A program made the translations under genes and the position numbers. A model generated the notes under the pieces. It saw only the letters and a program-made list of their open reading frames with translations. It did no database searches and had not been told where the DNA came from. 49,037 nucleotides of DNA from assembly GCA_964460075.1 (NCBI GenBank), contig CAYWPC010000017.1, positions 1-49,037 on the forward strand, read 5' to 3'. Below, piece by piece: positions 8,739-17,226 of the stretch. Every line of letters begins with the position of its first letter. Position 1 is the stretch's first letter. This DNA comes from JAMBLL01 sp964460075 (GTDB taxonomy: Bacteria > Actinomycetota > Acidimicrobiia > Spongiisociales > UBA5794).

Positions 8739-9943
8739 GGCTGCACCCTCCGACGGCCCAGGGCTTCGAGCCTGTCAAGTATCGGCTCTATCCGAGCCGA
8801 CCACTCGGCCCGGTGCACCTGGGAGGCGGCTGCACGGAGAAAGTCCTGGTCGTCACGTTCGTCGAGTGCCGCATCCAGCGCAGCGACGAAATCGCCCGCT
8901 CCCTCCGCGGTGTGGACGATCTCGGCCTGCGCCGCAGCGGGGAGAGGTGTCGCGACGATGGGCACCGGCACCGCGAGATACTCGAACATCTTCAGCGGGC
9001 TCACAGCGAGCGTCATCGTGTCGATGCGGAAGGGGATCAGCCCGACATCGAAACACTGCACATAGGCAGGGATGTCGTCGCTCGACTTCGCACCGACAAG
9101 ATGCACGTTCTCAAGCGCAGCCACGCGGTCGGCTTCGTCCTCTGCGCCAGGAAGCACAGGACCGACGAGCACGAAGTCCCATCCAGGACGCATGCGGGCC
9201 ACGTCGTAGATGAGGTCGAAGTCGAACCAGTACGACAGCGCACCGTGGTAGCCGACAACCGGTCCTGTGGTGTCTGGGAAGTCGCTCGGTCGCGTCGTCG
9301 GAGACTGGAACACTTCCGCGTCGACGCCGTTCTCGACAACGATGAGATCCGGTGCTTCGTCTCGGTGCCGGTCTGCGAGCACGTCAAGGGAGACGATCGT
9401 GACGTCTGCTTCTGCGACGACCGCGCCGTGGTGGGCAATGACACGTTGCTCGGGTGGGACGTTCACCTCGTCTGGGTGGTAGATGGTCAAGTCGTCGTGA
9501 ATGTCGTAGATGACGACGGGATCGTCGAAGAGGTCGAACAGTTCCCGCAACGGTGCGAAGTGGACGAGCAGGATGACGCCGCTTCCGGGGACGTCACGCA
9601 GCGACGGCACAATATGCACACCGTCGACGTCCCTGAGTGCCGGCTCTCGTGGGTCGACGAAGTAGGCCGGGTGCCCTGCCGCGGCGAACGCCTTCATGAG
9701 GTACTGGGGGCGTTGCCGCATCTCGTCCCAGCGTGCCCACGTCGGCAGATACACGATGGCTCTGAGTTCGCCGAGGTTCGGCCCTGGAAGCGTCGGGACC
9801 TGCGGGGCATTCACGTACCGCCGCTGAACGAACGGGAGCGACTTGAGCAGCCTTTTGATCGGTGCAGGGAGCCGCGCCCCGACCCGCACCGTCCACGGCC
9901 GCCTCGAACGGACCGTGTCGGTAGCGTCACTCTTTTCGGTCAT
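8735..9943 (-). CDS. GT4-type glycosyltransferase
   Basis: 402 residues. The N-terminal domain begins at about residue 60 with AIVYLPTWARWDEMRQRPQYL, a form seen in GT4-like proteins of surface polysaccharide loci. VVENGVDAEVF, VVGYHGALSYWFD and ALENVHLVGAKSSDDIPAYV form the inter-domain and donor-domain start. AVSPLKMFEYLAVPVPIVATPLP is the donor-binding segment. It shares these motifs with the enzyme at 2864-4651, suggesting duplication within the locus. Its stop overlaps the GTG start of the 916-residue fusion gene. The ATG at 9943 has no Shine-Dalgarno sequence but has TAGCCT 6 nt upstream. Confidence 0.85.
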   Translation of the reverse strand: MTEKSDATDTVRSRRPWTVRVGARLPAPIKRLLKSLPFVQRRYVNAPQVPTLPGPNLGELRAIVYLPTWARWDEMRQRPQYLMKAFAAAGHPAYFVDPREPALRDVDGVHIVPSLRDVPGSGVILLVHFAPLRELFDLFDDPVVIYDIHDDLTIYHPDEVNVPPEQRVIAHHGAVVAEADVTIVSLDVLADRHRDEAPDLIVVENGVDAEVFQSPTTRPSDFPDTTGPVVGYHGALSYWFDFDLIYDVARMRPGWDFVLVGPVLPGAEDEADRVAALENVHLVGAKSSDDIPAYVQCFDVGLIPFRIDTMTLAVSPLKMFEYLAVPVPIVATPLPAAAQAEIVHTAEGAGDFVAALDAALDERDDQDFLRAAASQVHRAEWSARIEPILDRLEALGRRRVQP

Positions 9944-9949
9944 GGAACA

Positions 9950-9955
9950 AGGCTA
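9950..9955 (-). promoter_or_regulatory. -10-like TAGCCT box, leaderless promoter candidate
   Basis: On the minus strand TAGCCT ends 6 nt before the ATG at 9943, placing the expected transcription start at the start codon. The same GGTAGCCTTGT string precedes the gene at 13634. Confidence 0.45.
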
Positions 9956-10026
9956 CCGGGAGGATCACACAGTCCGGCGCATGCCACCGCGACGGTCGCT
10001 GGCTCGCTAGCTACGCACTCCCCCAA

Positions 10027-10081
10027 TCTGTTCTTGCGTAACTGAGTCCCGCATTGCGGGACTCAGTTACGCAAGAACAGA
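10027..10081. repeat. Dispersed palindrome, copy 1 (26-bp arms, ATT loop)
   Basis: A perfect inverted repeat: left arm TCTGTTCTTGCGTAACTGAG then TCCCGC, 3-nt loop ATT, right arm its exact complement. It lies 14 nt beyond the stop of the M15 peptidase gene (minus strand). It has no T-run on either side, so it is not a classical intrinsic terminator, although tail-less hairpins can terminate in high-GC actinobacteria. Four more copies occur in this window. Read on the minus strand, the downstream flank AGATTGGGGG resembles that of copy 4. Confidence 0.95.
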
Positions 10082-10095
10082 GAGAGGGGGGAGGG

Positions 10096-12306
10096 CTAGC
10101 GGGAGCCCAGCGCACCGACGATGGGGAGGGTCTTGCGTGCGTGGGTGTGGAGATGGATCACATGATCCGCTGGGCCGCCGGCGTTGACGAGCTTGATGTA
10201 CCAACTGCTCTCAGAAGGCCGGTACAGAGCCACGGTGTCCCTGCCGTCACCGTTCCAATCGCCAGCGACCGGCACGTCACCTGCCTCGCCATACACAAAC
10301 GACGCATCGGGGGCACCACCCTCGAGGTTCCACTTGAGGAAGATGCGACCCGTCTTCGGCCTGTACAAGGCAACCTCGTCGGCGCCGTCGCCGTCGAAAT
10401 CGCCAACGAAGGGAATATCCCCTTTGGAACCGAACGTGAAATAGAAATCCGCAGCGCCAAGGCCCGCACTGGCCTGGCCGAGCTGGTTGATGATGTACAT
10501 TCGCTGCTCAGACGGCCTGAACACGCTCACCGTGTCACAGCCATCGCCGTTGAAGTCCCCAACGAGAGGCACATCCCCAGGGTCACCGAAGTAGAACTCC
10601 CTATCGGCAATACCCTGCGTGTTCACGTTGCGCAGATACACGAACCCGTCCGAGCGCCGGTACAGGCCAGGAGTATCCACACCGTCGCAGTTCCAGTCGC
10701 CGGCAAACGGAGCATCGCCCGGGTCGCCGTAGTAGAAACTGTTCACATCCGGTTCGCTTCTCGGCCGATCAGCAATCGACCAGATGCCGCCCGGGTTGAC
10801 GAAACCGATCGTGTCACACTCAGAAGCAAGGCACTCAGGGCCCGCATCGTGAGGAATCGACTCGTCACTCTGGAACCACGCGTCCGGTGCGCCGGACGAA
10901 TTGCCGCCGAGCGCAATTGCGAGCGATGAACCTGTGAGCACGAACAGGTCCTCACGTCCATCCCCGTCGTAGTCGGCAAAGTCGACACTGGACCACTGCG
11001 TCACCGGTACAGCCGACGTGAACGTCGCCGAAGCCCCCGCAGCTGTACGGATCGCAACGGTTGGGCTCTGACCGCTCGACACAGCGAACACGTCACTGAC
11101 ACCGTCGACGTCGTAGTCGCCGGTTGCGAAATGCCAGGAACCATCGGCACCCGCAGGCAACCCAATCCGTGCCGTGACCCGTCGGTACCCACTCTTCGAC
11201 CCGTACACGGAGAACGACGAGCCGTCGAACACGTACACATCAGGCAGATAGTCGTCGTCGTAGAGGCCGAGCATCACGTCGGTCGAAGAACTCGGAGCGG
11301 ACGTGTACACCGACACCGACTGGCCGAACTCGGATCCCCACGTCCACACATCGAAACGGATCGTGGGACCGCTGCGGTCGGGAACCCAAACATCTGGGCG
11401 GCCATCGAGGTCGTAATCCCCCAGCACGGACTCGCTAGAGCCAGAACCTGTCGATGCCCTCACCGCCAACTGGCCGTAGTCGCCAACAGCGCCAGCCACC
11501 TCGACACGACCGGACCCGTCGAGGCGGACAAGGTCAGGGGCGCCTTCACCGGTGAAGTCGCCGAGGGACACCGTTGCACCAGGTGTCGTCGAAATCCACG
11601 ACCGCAACGCAACCGTTGCGCCCTGATAACCCGACACGGACGTCACCGGCGGATACGGTGCCGGTCGCCCCGGATAGTTAGGCGTCGCCACAGGGCCGCT
11701 CCACGAGAGATGCATTGCATCCTTGACGTCGACCCAGTTCCCACCCCAGCAGAACCCAGCATCGGTGAACGACCTGACGAACCACTCCGGCATGTCCGTG
11801 CGCAGCCGATTGTCTGCGCTGTACGGATTCGACCGTGGATTGATGTCAAAGGCGGTGCCGAACGCATGCTCCGATGCCTGGCTCTTACCGCCAACGGTTC
11901 TCCACAGCCACGCAAACGCCGAATACACCCTGTACGAATTCCCCTCGGCCAGTCGCGCACTCAGGTTCGCTGCCGCCTGCTCGAACGCTGGGAGTGTGCG
12001 CTCATGCACCCGAATCGACCTGTTCGTCCCAGGCACGTCCCACCACACAAGCGACCCTCGGATCTGGCTATACGTGCGCCCGAACATGTCGCCCCACGGG
12101 CCACGAATCTCGTCCCTGACGGACATGGCGCCGCTGCTCGGAACGTAGGGGCGGCTCGGTCCGGCAAGATAGGGGGCGCATCCCCGTGACTCAGAGAAAT
12201 TGGCCACGCTGACGCCTGCGTCGCTCGCCATGGCAGGTAACGGAGAGAGAACGCCCACTAGGGTCACCAACGCCACCCAGACAACGATGGATCGTGCTGC
12301 ACGCAT
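10096..12306 (-). CDS. Secreted M15 (VanY-like) peptidase with FG-GAP/VCBS repeats
   Basis: 736 residues from ATG 12306. A Sec-type signal peptide covers about residues 1-28 (cleavage after AMA). Residues ~60-205 are an M15 D-Ala-D-Ala carboxypeptidase-like domain with SEHAFGTAFDIN and AMHLSW, which supply the zinc ligands His147, Asp154 and His199. About nine FG-GAP/VCBS-type Ca-binding segments follow (GDYDLDGRPDV, GDYDVDGVSDV, FADYDGDGREDL, then four regular GD-N/D-DG-D-V-L/V-YRP repeats near the C-terminus), suggesting a beta-propeller. It would act outside the cell on peptidoglycan or as a surface protein. It is flanked by glycan genes. Peptidase activity is inferred; the propeller's ligand is unknown. 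Confidence 0.85.
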   Translation of the reverse strand: MRAARSIVVWVALVTLVGVLSPLPAMASDAGVSVANFSESRGCAPYLAGPSRPYVPSSGAMSVRDEIRGPWGDMFGRTYSQIRGSLVWWDVPGTNRSIRVHERTLPAFEQAAANLSARLAEGNSYRVYSAFAWLWRTVGGKSQASEHAFGTAFDINPRSNPYSADNRLRTDMPEWFVRSFTDAGFCWGGNWVDVKDAMHLSWSGPVATPNYPGRPAPYPPVTSVSGYQGATVALRSWISTTPGATVSLGDFTGEGAPDLVRLDGSGRVEVAGAVGDYGQLAVRASTGSGSSESVLGDYDLDGRPDVWVPDRSGPTIRFDVWTWGSEFGQSVSVYTSAPSSSTDVMLGLYDDDYLPDVYVFDGSSFSVYGSKSGYRRVTARIGLPAGADGSWHFATGDYDVDGVSDVFAVSSGQSPTVAIRTAAGASATFTSAVPVTQWSSVDFADYDGDGREDLFVLTGSSLAIALGGNSSGAPDAWFQSDESIPHDAGPECLASECDTIGFVNPGGIWSIADRPRSEPDVNSFYYGDPGDAPFAGDWNCDGVDTPGLYRRSDGFVYLRNVNTQGIADREFYFGDPGDVPLVGDFNGDGCDTVSVFRPSEQRMYIINQLGQASAGLGAADFYFTFGSKGDIPFVGDFDGDGADEVALYRPKTGRIFLKWNLEGGAPDASFVYGEAGDVPVAGDWNGDGRDTVALYRPSESSWYIKLVNAGGPADHVIHLHTHARKTLPIVGALGSR

Positions 12307-12315
12307 CAAGCCGAG

Positions 12316-12321
12316 AGGCTA
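12316..12321 (-). promoter_or_regulatory. -10-like TAGCCT box
   Basis: TAGCCT on the minus strand ends 9 nt before the ATG at 12306, giving a leader of 0-3 nt if transcription starts at the usual distance. No ribosome binding site is visible. Confidence 0.35.
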
Positions 12322-12350
12322 GGCCTGCCCTGGACAGGAACGGTGCCTTT

Positions 12351-13634
12351 TCAGCGGGCCCCAAAGCCGGTGAGCACCGTCCAGATGCTCTTTCCGAGAA
12401 TCTGGAGATCGAGCCAGAACGATGAGTGCTTGATGTAGAACAAGTCGTAGGTGAGCTTCTCGATCGTCTCTGCTTGGTCATCGGCATAGCCGTAATTCAC
12501 CTGAGCCCACCCCGTCACCCCTGGTCGGATGAGGTGGCGGGCCTCATAGAACGGGATCTCGCGCGTGAACTCTGCAACGAACACGGGACGCTCCGGCCTT
12601 GGTCCGATCAAGGAGAGCTCGCCCTTGAGAACGCTCCACAGTTGCGGCAACTCGTCAAGCCTGCTCTTGCGAAGGAAATGCCCCATTCGTGTGATCCTTG
12701 GATCGTCGGGCGATGTGAACTGCGGACCTGCAGCCTCGGCGCCAACGACCATCGTGCGGAACTTCGTGAGCGTGAACACCCTGCCACCCCTCCCCACCCG
12801 CGGCTGGCGGTACAACACGGGGCCGCGCGAATCGAGACGCACGACGAGGGCAACGACGGCGGCGACCGGCACCCATATCGGGATCGTGACGGCTGCGAGG
12901 AAGACGTCGAGCATCCGTTTCACAGGGGCGTACTTCCCCCTGCTGACCGGCTGTGACAGCTCCCACCCTTCTGCCAGGTGCATCATCGGGATCCGGCCTG
13001 TGTGCTCCTCGTACACGTCGGTGAGTGTGCGGATTCTCGTCCCAGAGATCGACGCAGACGACACGTACTGCGCCATCGACTGCGACAGCACGGCGCGGAG
13101 ATCCACGGCGAGGGTCACACCCTCATCGACGGGGATGCCTGGAGACTCCTCACCGGGATCGAGCAGCGAGGCAACGGTGGCGTGCGGTGCGTCTCGCAAA
13201 TCCTCGACAAGGGCCTTCTCATGCGTCACGATCGCTAGCGCCTCCTGCCAGGGACGAGCTCTGCGAATCGACCTGTGGAGTAGCGTCAAGCCAAGCCAAA
13301 TCGCCCCAAAGGTCAACAGGAAGGGCCTCGAGAAGTAGGCCCTGGTCAGAACGAGACCGACGGTTGTCAGCACACCTGCGAACGTGACGAACCCAACAGC
13401 CCTCGAGTACAGCGGTCGTGGAACGGTGCCGCTCCACGACGCCATCGACAGTGAAAGACCGATCGCCGCGCCGAACGTCAGCATCGTCATCATCGGCCAC
13501 ACCGAGCCACCGCCGAGGAGCGAAACGGTCCAGATCAGTGGCGTGTCGAAGACGGCAATAGACGCTGCAACGACTGCAACAGCGAATGCAAGGATGTCCG
13601 AGATCAATACGGATCTGAGGAATCTACGACCCAT
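12351..13634 (-). CDS. Polyprenyl-phosphate sugar-1-phosphate transferase (initiating GT)
   Basis: 427 residues from ATG 13634. The N-terminal half has four to five membrane helices and a CoA-binding-like domain, as in WbaP/WcaJ-type proteins. The C-terminal ~200 residues are the bacterial sugar transferase domain: a membrane segment, then RGPVLYRQPRVGRGGRVFTLTKFRTM, DDPRITRMGHFLRKSRLDELPQL, LSLIGPRPERP and RPGVTGWAQVNYGY, all hallmark motifs. The DE of RLDELPQ is in the catalytic centre. The enzyme transfers a sugar phosphate to undecaprenyl phosphate at the inner membrane and would start the glycan made by the neighbouring transferases. A TTG nine bases upstream is also possible. No Shine-Dalgarno sequence is present. 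Confidence 0.92.
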   Translation of the reverse strand: MGRRFLRSVLISDILAFAVAVVAASIAVFDTPLIWTVSLLGGGSVWPMMTMLTFGAAIGLSLSMASWSGTVPRPLYSRAVGFVTFAGVLTTVGLVLTRAYFSRPFLLTFGAIWLGLTLLHRSIRRARPWQEALAIVTHEKALVEDLRDAPHATVASLLDPGEESPGIPVDEGVTLAVDLRAVLSQSMAQYVSSASISGTRIRTLTDVYEEHTGRIPMMHLAEGWELSQPVSRGKYAPVKRMLDVFLAAVTIPIWVPVAAVVALVVRLDSRGPVLYRQPRVGRGGRVFTLTKFRTMVVGAEAAGPQFTSPDDPRITRMGHFLRKSRLDELPQLWSVLKGELSLIGPRPERPVFVAEFTREIPFYEARHLIRPGVTGWAQVNYGYADDQAETIEKLTYDLFYIKHSSFWLDLQILGKSIWTVLTGFGAR

Positions 13635-13642
13635 AACGCACA

Positions 13643-13648
13643 AGGCTA
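13643..13648 (-). promoter_or_regulatory. -10-like TAGCCT box, leaderless promoter candidate
   Basis: TAGCCT on the minus strand ends 8 nt before the ATG at 13634. The context GGTAGCCTTGT is the same as upstream of the GT4 gene at 9943, suggesting shared promoter architecture within the glycan region. Confidence 0.4.
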
Positions 13649-13685
13649 CCGTTGAAATACGCGTTCGACTACTGGAGGAGCCGCC

Positions 13686-14081
13686 ATGCCGTCACTATTC
13701 ACCATGATCATCAACGGTGACCTTCCAGGGAACTTCGTGTACAGGGACGACAAATGCGTCGCGTTCTTGAGTATCGAACCGCTCTCACCTGGACACACAC
13801 TCGTTGTGCCTATTGTCGAAGTTGACCACTGGATCGACCTCGACACCGACCTGGCGGCACACCTCATCGCTGTCGCCCAGCGCGTTGGGAAAGCGATAGA
13901 CAGCGTGTACAGCCCACGGAAGGTGGGGATGATGATCGCAGGGCTCGAGGTGCCCCACGTGCATCTCCACGTGACACAGATGAACACGGTGACCGACCTC
14001 GACTTCGCCAACGCACGGCCAGCCGCGGCGTCCGACCTCGCAGATGTGGCCGCAACGCTCTCGGCTGCGATGGTCAGCTAG
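13686..14081 (+). CDS. HIT family hydrolase
   Basis: 131 residues, the usual length. The family signature HVHLHV is at residues 91-96, with the His triad at 91, 93 and 95 (the second is the nucleophile). The N-terminal core PSLFTMIINGDLPGNFVYRDD and SPGHTLVVP match histidine triad nucleotide-binding proteins, which hydrolyse nucleoside phosphoramidates or dinucleotides. The ATG follows GGAGGAGCCGCC, a good ribosome binding site. It diverges from the sugar transferase gene. The exact substrate cannot be read from sequence. Confidence 0.92.
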   Translation: MPSLFTMIINGDLPGNFVYRDDKCVAFLSIEPLSPGHTLVVPIVEVDHWIDLDTDLAAHLIAVAQRVGKAIDSVYSPRKVGMMIAGLEVPHVHLHVTQMNTVTDLDFANARPAAASDLADVAATLSAAMVS

Positions 14082-14084
14082 GGT
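14079..14084 (+). promoter_or_regulatory. -10-like TAGGGT box overlapping the HIT gene stop
   Basis: TAGGGT begins at the TAG stop of the HIT gene and ends 6 nt before the ATG at 14091. This gives the SRPBCC gene its own possible leaderless promoter. Confidence 0.35.
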
Positions 14085-14090
14085 TCAACA

Positions 14091-14525
14091 ATGCCCGCAG
14101 CGACGTTCTCTCACACCGTCACCGTCGATGCCACTACCGAGACTGCATGGCAGGCGCTGCAGCGGCCAGAGACGTGGTCGAATATCGGTCCGGTGGCTGG
14201 CGTATCGAACCCGGTGCATCACGCCGACGGAACCCTTGCATCCTTCGACTGGGTTGCGAACCTCGGTGGGAAGGCGTACGCAGGGGTGGCGACGACGACC
14301 TCGTATCGGGAACCGGAACGGTTCGAGCTCACGATGGACACGTCAGAGATAGCAGGCGACATCGTGGCCACGATCGCTGAGGCGGGAGAGATGTGCCGCG
14401 TGAGCGTCCAAATCACGTTCCGGACGAAGGGGATGCTCTCGACGATGTTCTTTCCTGCGATCAAGCAAGCCTTAGCGAACGGCTTCCCAAAGCAGGTAGA
14501 GGACCTCACATCTGTTCTTGCGTAA
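14091..14525 (+). CDS. SRPBCC (polyketide cyclase/START-like) family protein
   Basis: 144 residues. It begins AATFSHTVTVDATTETAWQALQ, the first strand and helix of the SRPBCC helix-grip fold, followed by a G-K-A-Y-A-G strand region and a long C-terminal helix ending in the Ser-Val-Leu-Ala tail. The fold binds small hydrophobic ligands; nothing here indicates which. The last three codons and the TAA stop come from the left arm of dispersed palindrome copy 2. The gene lies 9 bp after the HIT gene. Function unknown. Confidence 0.75.
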   Translation: MPAATFSHTVTVDATTETAWQALQRPETWSNIGPVAGVSNPVHHADGTLASFDWVANLGGKAYAGVATTTSYREPERFELTMDTSEIAGDIVATIAEAGEMCRVSVQITFRTKGMLSTMFFPAIKQALANGFPKQVEDLTSVLA

Positions 14526-14562
14526 CTGAGTCCCCCGTGGGGGGACTCAGTTACGCAAGAAC
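14514..14562. repeat. Dispersed palindrome, copy 2 (23-bp arms, GTG loop)
   Basis: Left arm GTTCTTGCGTAACTGAGTCC plus CCC, loop GTG, then the exact complement. It lies between the convergent SRPBCC gene and atpC and could end both transcripts. Its left arm is partly coding (end of the SRPBCC gene). No T-run follows. The right flank GGATTAG resembles copies 1 and 4. Confidence 0.95.
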
Positions 14563-14565
14563 GGA

Positions 14566-14883
14566 TTAGTTGGTGGGGTTGGCCAGGGCGGCTGCGGCTT
14601 CTCTGGCGGCCTCGACACCGCCTTCGGTCAACTGAGCGCTGTCGGTGAGCAGCGTCACCTGATTCTTATAAATCTGCAAGAAACCGCCATGAATAGCCGC
14701 AGTCGTCACACCGCCCTCGTGATGGATGCTCACCGCACCTGTCGCGAGCGCAGCCATCGTCGGCTCATGATCGGCCAACACACCAATGTCACCCTCGGTC
14801 GTCCTGGCCGAAACCATGTGCGCCTCACCCGACCAGACAACAGCCTCAGGGGTGACAACGTCGACCTGGAACGGTTTTGCCAT
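14566..14883 (-). CDS. atpC: F1 ATP synthase epsilon subunit (short form)
   Basis: 105 residues. The N-terminal beta-sandwich is complete (FQVDVVTPEAVVWSGEAHMVSART, EGDIGVLADHEPTMAAL, then GGFLQIYKNQVTLLTD). The C-terminal helical hairpin is nearly absent: only ~20 residues (QLTEGGVEAAREAAAAL) follow the sandwich, whereas epsilon is commonly 120-140 residues. The C-terminal helices inhibit ATP hydrolysis in many bacteria, so this subunit may lack that brake. Its ATG overlaps the TGA of atpD by one base. It is the last gene of the operon; palindrome copy 2 follows 3 bp after the stop. Confidence 0.95.
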   Translation of the reverse strand: MAKPFQVDVVTPEAVVWSGEAHMVSARTTEGDIGVLADHEPTMAALATGAVSIHHEGGVTTAAIHGGFLQIYKNQVTLLTDSAQLTEGGVEAAREAAAALANPTN

Positions 14884-16307
14884 CAGAGACTCGCCTCGAG
14901 CTCCTTGGCCTTGGCAATGGCAGCGTCTGCCCCGCCGACCATGTAGAACGCCTGTTCCGGGAGATGGTCCAAGTCACCTTCGAGGACAGCCTTGAACGAC
15001 GCAATCGTCTCATCGAGCGGCGTGAAGATGCCGGCCTGACCGGTGAACTGCTCGGCAACGAACATCGGCTGGCTCAAGAACCTCTGAATGCGCCGTGCAC
15101 GGTTCACAACAAGCTTGTCCTCCTCTGACAGCTCGTCCATACCCAAAATGGCGATGATGTCCTGAAGATCCTTGTACCGCTGCAGTACAAGCTGCACCTG
15201 GGTTGCGACGTGATAATGCTCCTCGCCCACAATCTGTGGATCCAGCGCGCGGCTGTTGGAATCCAACGGGTCGACAGCCGGATAGATGCCGAGTGCCGTC
15301 AAAGGACGGGACAGCACCGTCGTTGCATCGAGGTGAGCAAACGCCGTGTGAGGCGCCGGATCGGTGATGTCGTCTGCAGGCACGTAAATCGCCTGGAGTG
15401 ACGTGATCGACCGACCCTTGAGCGACGTGATGCGTTCCTGGAGCGTTCCCATCTCAGACGACAACGTCGGCTGATACCCCACAGCGGACGGCATGCGGCC
15501 AAGCAACGTCGAAACCTCCGAACCGGCCTGTGTGAAACGGAAGATGTTGTCGATGAACAGCAACACGTCCTGCTGCTGAACATCCCTGAAGTACTCAGCC
15601 ATCGTCAACGCAGAAAGTGCAACACGGAGACGCACACCGGGCGGCTCATCCATCTGGCCGAACACGAGGGCAGCCTTATCGATGACACCCGACTCGCTCA
15701 TCTCAAGGAACAAGTCGTTGCCCTCACGGGTCCGCTCACCAACCCCTGCGAACACCGAGACACCGCCGTGCTGGGTCGCAACACGGTTGATCATCTCCTG
15801 GATGAGCACCGTCTTGCCGACACCTGCGCCACCGAACAGGCCGATCTTTCCACCTTCGAGGTACGGCGAGATGAGGTCGATGACCTTGATGCCCGTCTCG
15901 AACACCTTCTTCTGCGGCTGTACATCCTCGAACGGGGGCGGATCCCTGTGAATCGGCCACCACTCGCCGTCAAAGTCGTGATCCGGAGCATCGAGGGAGT
16001 CGCCCCAGACGTTGAAAATGTGTCCAAGGGTCTGATCGCCCACAGGAACCGAGATCGGCGCTCCGGTGTTGCGCACCTCAGCCCCTCGGGTGAGACCGTC
16101 GGTCGGGGCAAGGGCAACTGCACGAATCCTGTCGCCGCCCAACTGCTGGGCAACCTCACAGATGATGGTGCTCTTGGTGCCTTGTACCTCGAGATCGACC
16201 TCAATGGCGAAGTTGATCTCTGGCAAGGCGTCCGGTGGAAACTCGACGTCTACCACCGGGCCCGCAACCTTGACGATGCGACCGGAGGCGAGGGTTGTCA
16301 CGCTCAT
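14883..16307 (-). CDS. atpD: F1 ATP synthase beta subunit
   Basis: 474 residues from ATG 16307, preceded by GGAGAG at 7 nt; the open frame extends upstream to 16370 but the added residues are not family-like. It begins SVTTLASGRIVKVAGPVVDVEF. Walker A is GGAGVGKTV, the catalytic Glu lies in VFAGVGERTREGNDL, Walker B is LLFIDNIFRF, and ALSALTMAEYF is the usual beta region near the DELSEED area. The catalytic subunit makes ATP on the cytoplasmic side of the membrane. It lies 31 bp downstream of atpG. Confidence 0.98.
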   Translation of the reverse strand: MSVTTLASGRIVKVAGPVVDVEFPPDALPEINFAIEVDLEVQGTKSTIICEVAQQLGGDRIRAVALAPTDGLTRGAEVRNTGAPISVPVGDQTLGHIFNVWGDSLDAPDHDFDGEWWPIHRDPPPFEDVQPQKKVFETGIKVIDLISPYLEGGKIGLFGGAGVGKTVLIQEMINRVATQHGGVSVFAGVGERTREGNDLFLEMSESGVIDKAALVFGQMDEPPGVRLRVALSALTMAEYFRDVQQQDVLLFIDNIFRFTQAGSEVSTLLGRMPSAVGYQPTLSSEMGTLQERITSLKGRSITSLQAIYVPADDITDPAPHTAFAHLDATTVLSRPLTALGIYPAVDPLDSNSRALDPQIVGEEHYHVATQVQLVLQRYKDLQDIIAILGMDELSEEDKLVVNRARRIQRFLSQPMFVAEQFTGQAGIFTPLDETIASFKAVLEGDLDHLPEQAFYMVGGADAAIAKAKELEASL

Positions 16308-16338
16308 GTGATGCTCTCCGTCTTTCTCAATGGGTCTA

Positions 16339-17220
16339 TCAAACGCCGGACAGCGCCTCGGCGCCGCCAACGATCTCGCTGATTTCTGTTGTGATCTCTG
16401 CCTGACGCGCCTGGTTCACCTCACGGGTCAACAGACGGGTCAGCTCTTCGGCATTCTCTGTCGCGGCCTTCATTGCGCGCCGCCTTGCAGCGTGCTCCGA
16501 GGCCGAGGCTTCCAACAACATTCCGAAAATCGTGCCTTCGAGGTACCGCGGTAGAAGCCTCCCGAGAATCTCCTCGGGCGACGGCTCGAACTTGTAACCG
16601 AACGGCTCCGAGACGACCTCGCTGACGGCCTCAGGTGGTTCGATGGGTAGAACCGGCAGATGGATGGCCGTCTGGGTCAGGGCTGAGATGTACTCGGTCG
16701 TGAACGCTTCCACGGCGTCGACACGTTCGCTCGAGTACTCCTCGAGCAGGGTGTTGGCGATCGAACGAGCATCACCGTACGTTGGGGTGTCGGTGACGCC
16801 TAACCATGCGTGGTCGATCGTGTGCTTGCGATACCTGAAGTAGCTCTGCGCCTTGCTCCCGACGGCGTACACACGAACGACCTTGCCCTCGGACTGGTGA
16901 CGCCGGATCGCAGCCTCGGCAAGCCTGATCACCGAAGAGCTGTAGCCGCCGGCGAGGCCACGATCGGATGTCACAACAAGCGCGCCGACCGTCTGGACAT
17001 CTCTGCGTTCGAGGAGGGGATGCGACAGCGAACCGGCCGCTGCGGCGATGTTCCGGATCACGTCGTTCATCTTCTCGGTGTACGGCTTTGCAGCGGCAAC
17101 GCGAACACGCGCCTTGCCGATACGTGCCGTTGCAATCAGCTCCATGGCGCGGGTGATCTTCATCGTCGACTCGACGCTCTTGATGCGTCGGCGGATTTGG
17201 CGTACTTCGGCGGATGCCAC
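16339..17220 (-). CDS. atpG: F1 ATP synthase gamma subunit
   Basis: 293 residues. The N-terminal coiled-coil helix EVRQIRRRIKSVESTMKITRAMELIA and the C-terminal helix ENAEELTRLLTREVNQARQAEITTEISEIVGGAEAL form the rotor shaft; these are the family's conserved ends. TSDRGLAGGYSSSVIR is the conserved middle strand region. It couples proton flow to catalysis by rotation within the alpha3beta3 ring. It follows atpA by 6 bp. Confidence 0.97.
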   Translation of the reverse strand: MASAEVRQIRRRIKSVESTMKITRAMELIATARIGKARVRVAAAKPYTEKMNDVIRNIAAAAGSLSHPLLERRDVQTVGALVVTSDRGLAGGYSSSVIRLAEAAIRRHQSEGKVVRVYAVGSKAQSYFRYRKHTIDHAWLGVTDTPTYGDARSIANTLLEEYSSERVDAVEAFTTEYISALTQTAIHLPVLPIEPPEAVSEVVSEPFGYKFEPSPEEILGRLLPRYLEGTIFGMLLEASASEHAARRRAMKAATENAEELTRLLTREVNQARQAEITTEISEIVGGAEALSGV

Positions 17221-17226
17221 GGTTCG

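Noticed and set aside
10027..10081. CRISPR or phage attachment site for the palindromes
   Set aside because: Copies are kilobases apart, each alone, with no spacers, cas genes or integrase in the window.
10054..12189. Plus-strand open frames opposite the M15/FG-GAP gene
   Set aside because: Shadow frames; the minus strand shows a signal peptide, zinc ligands and repeated Ca-binding motifs.
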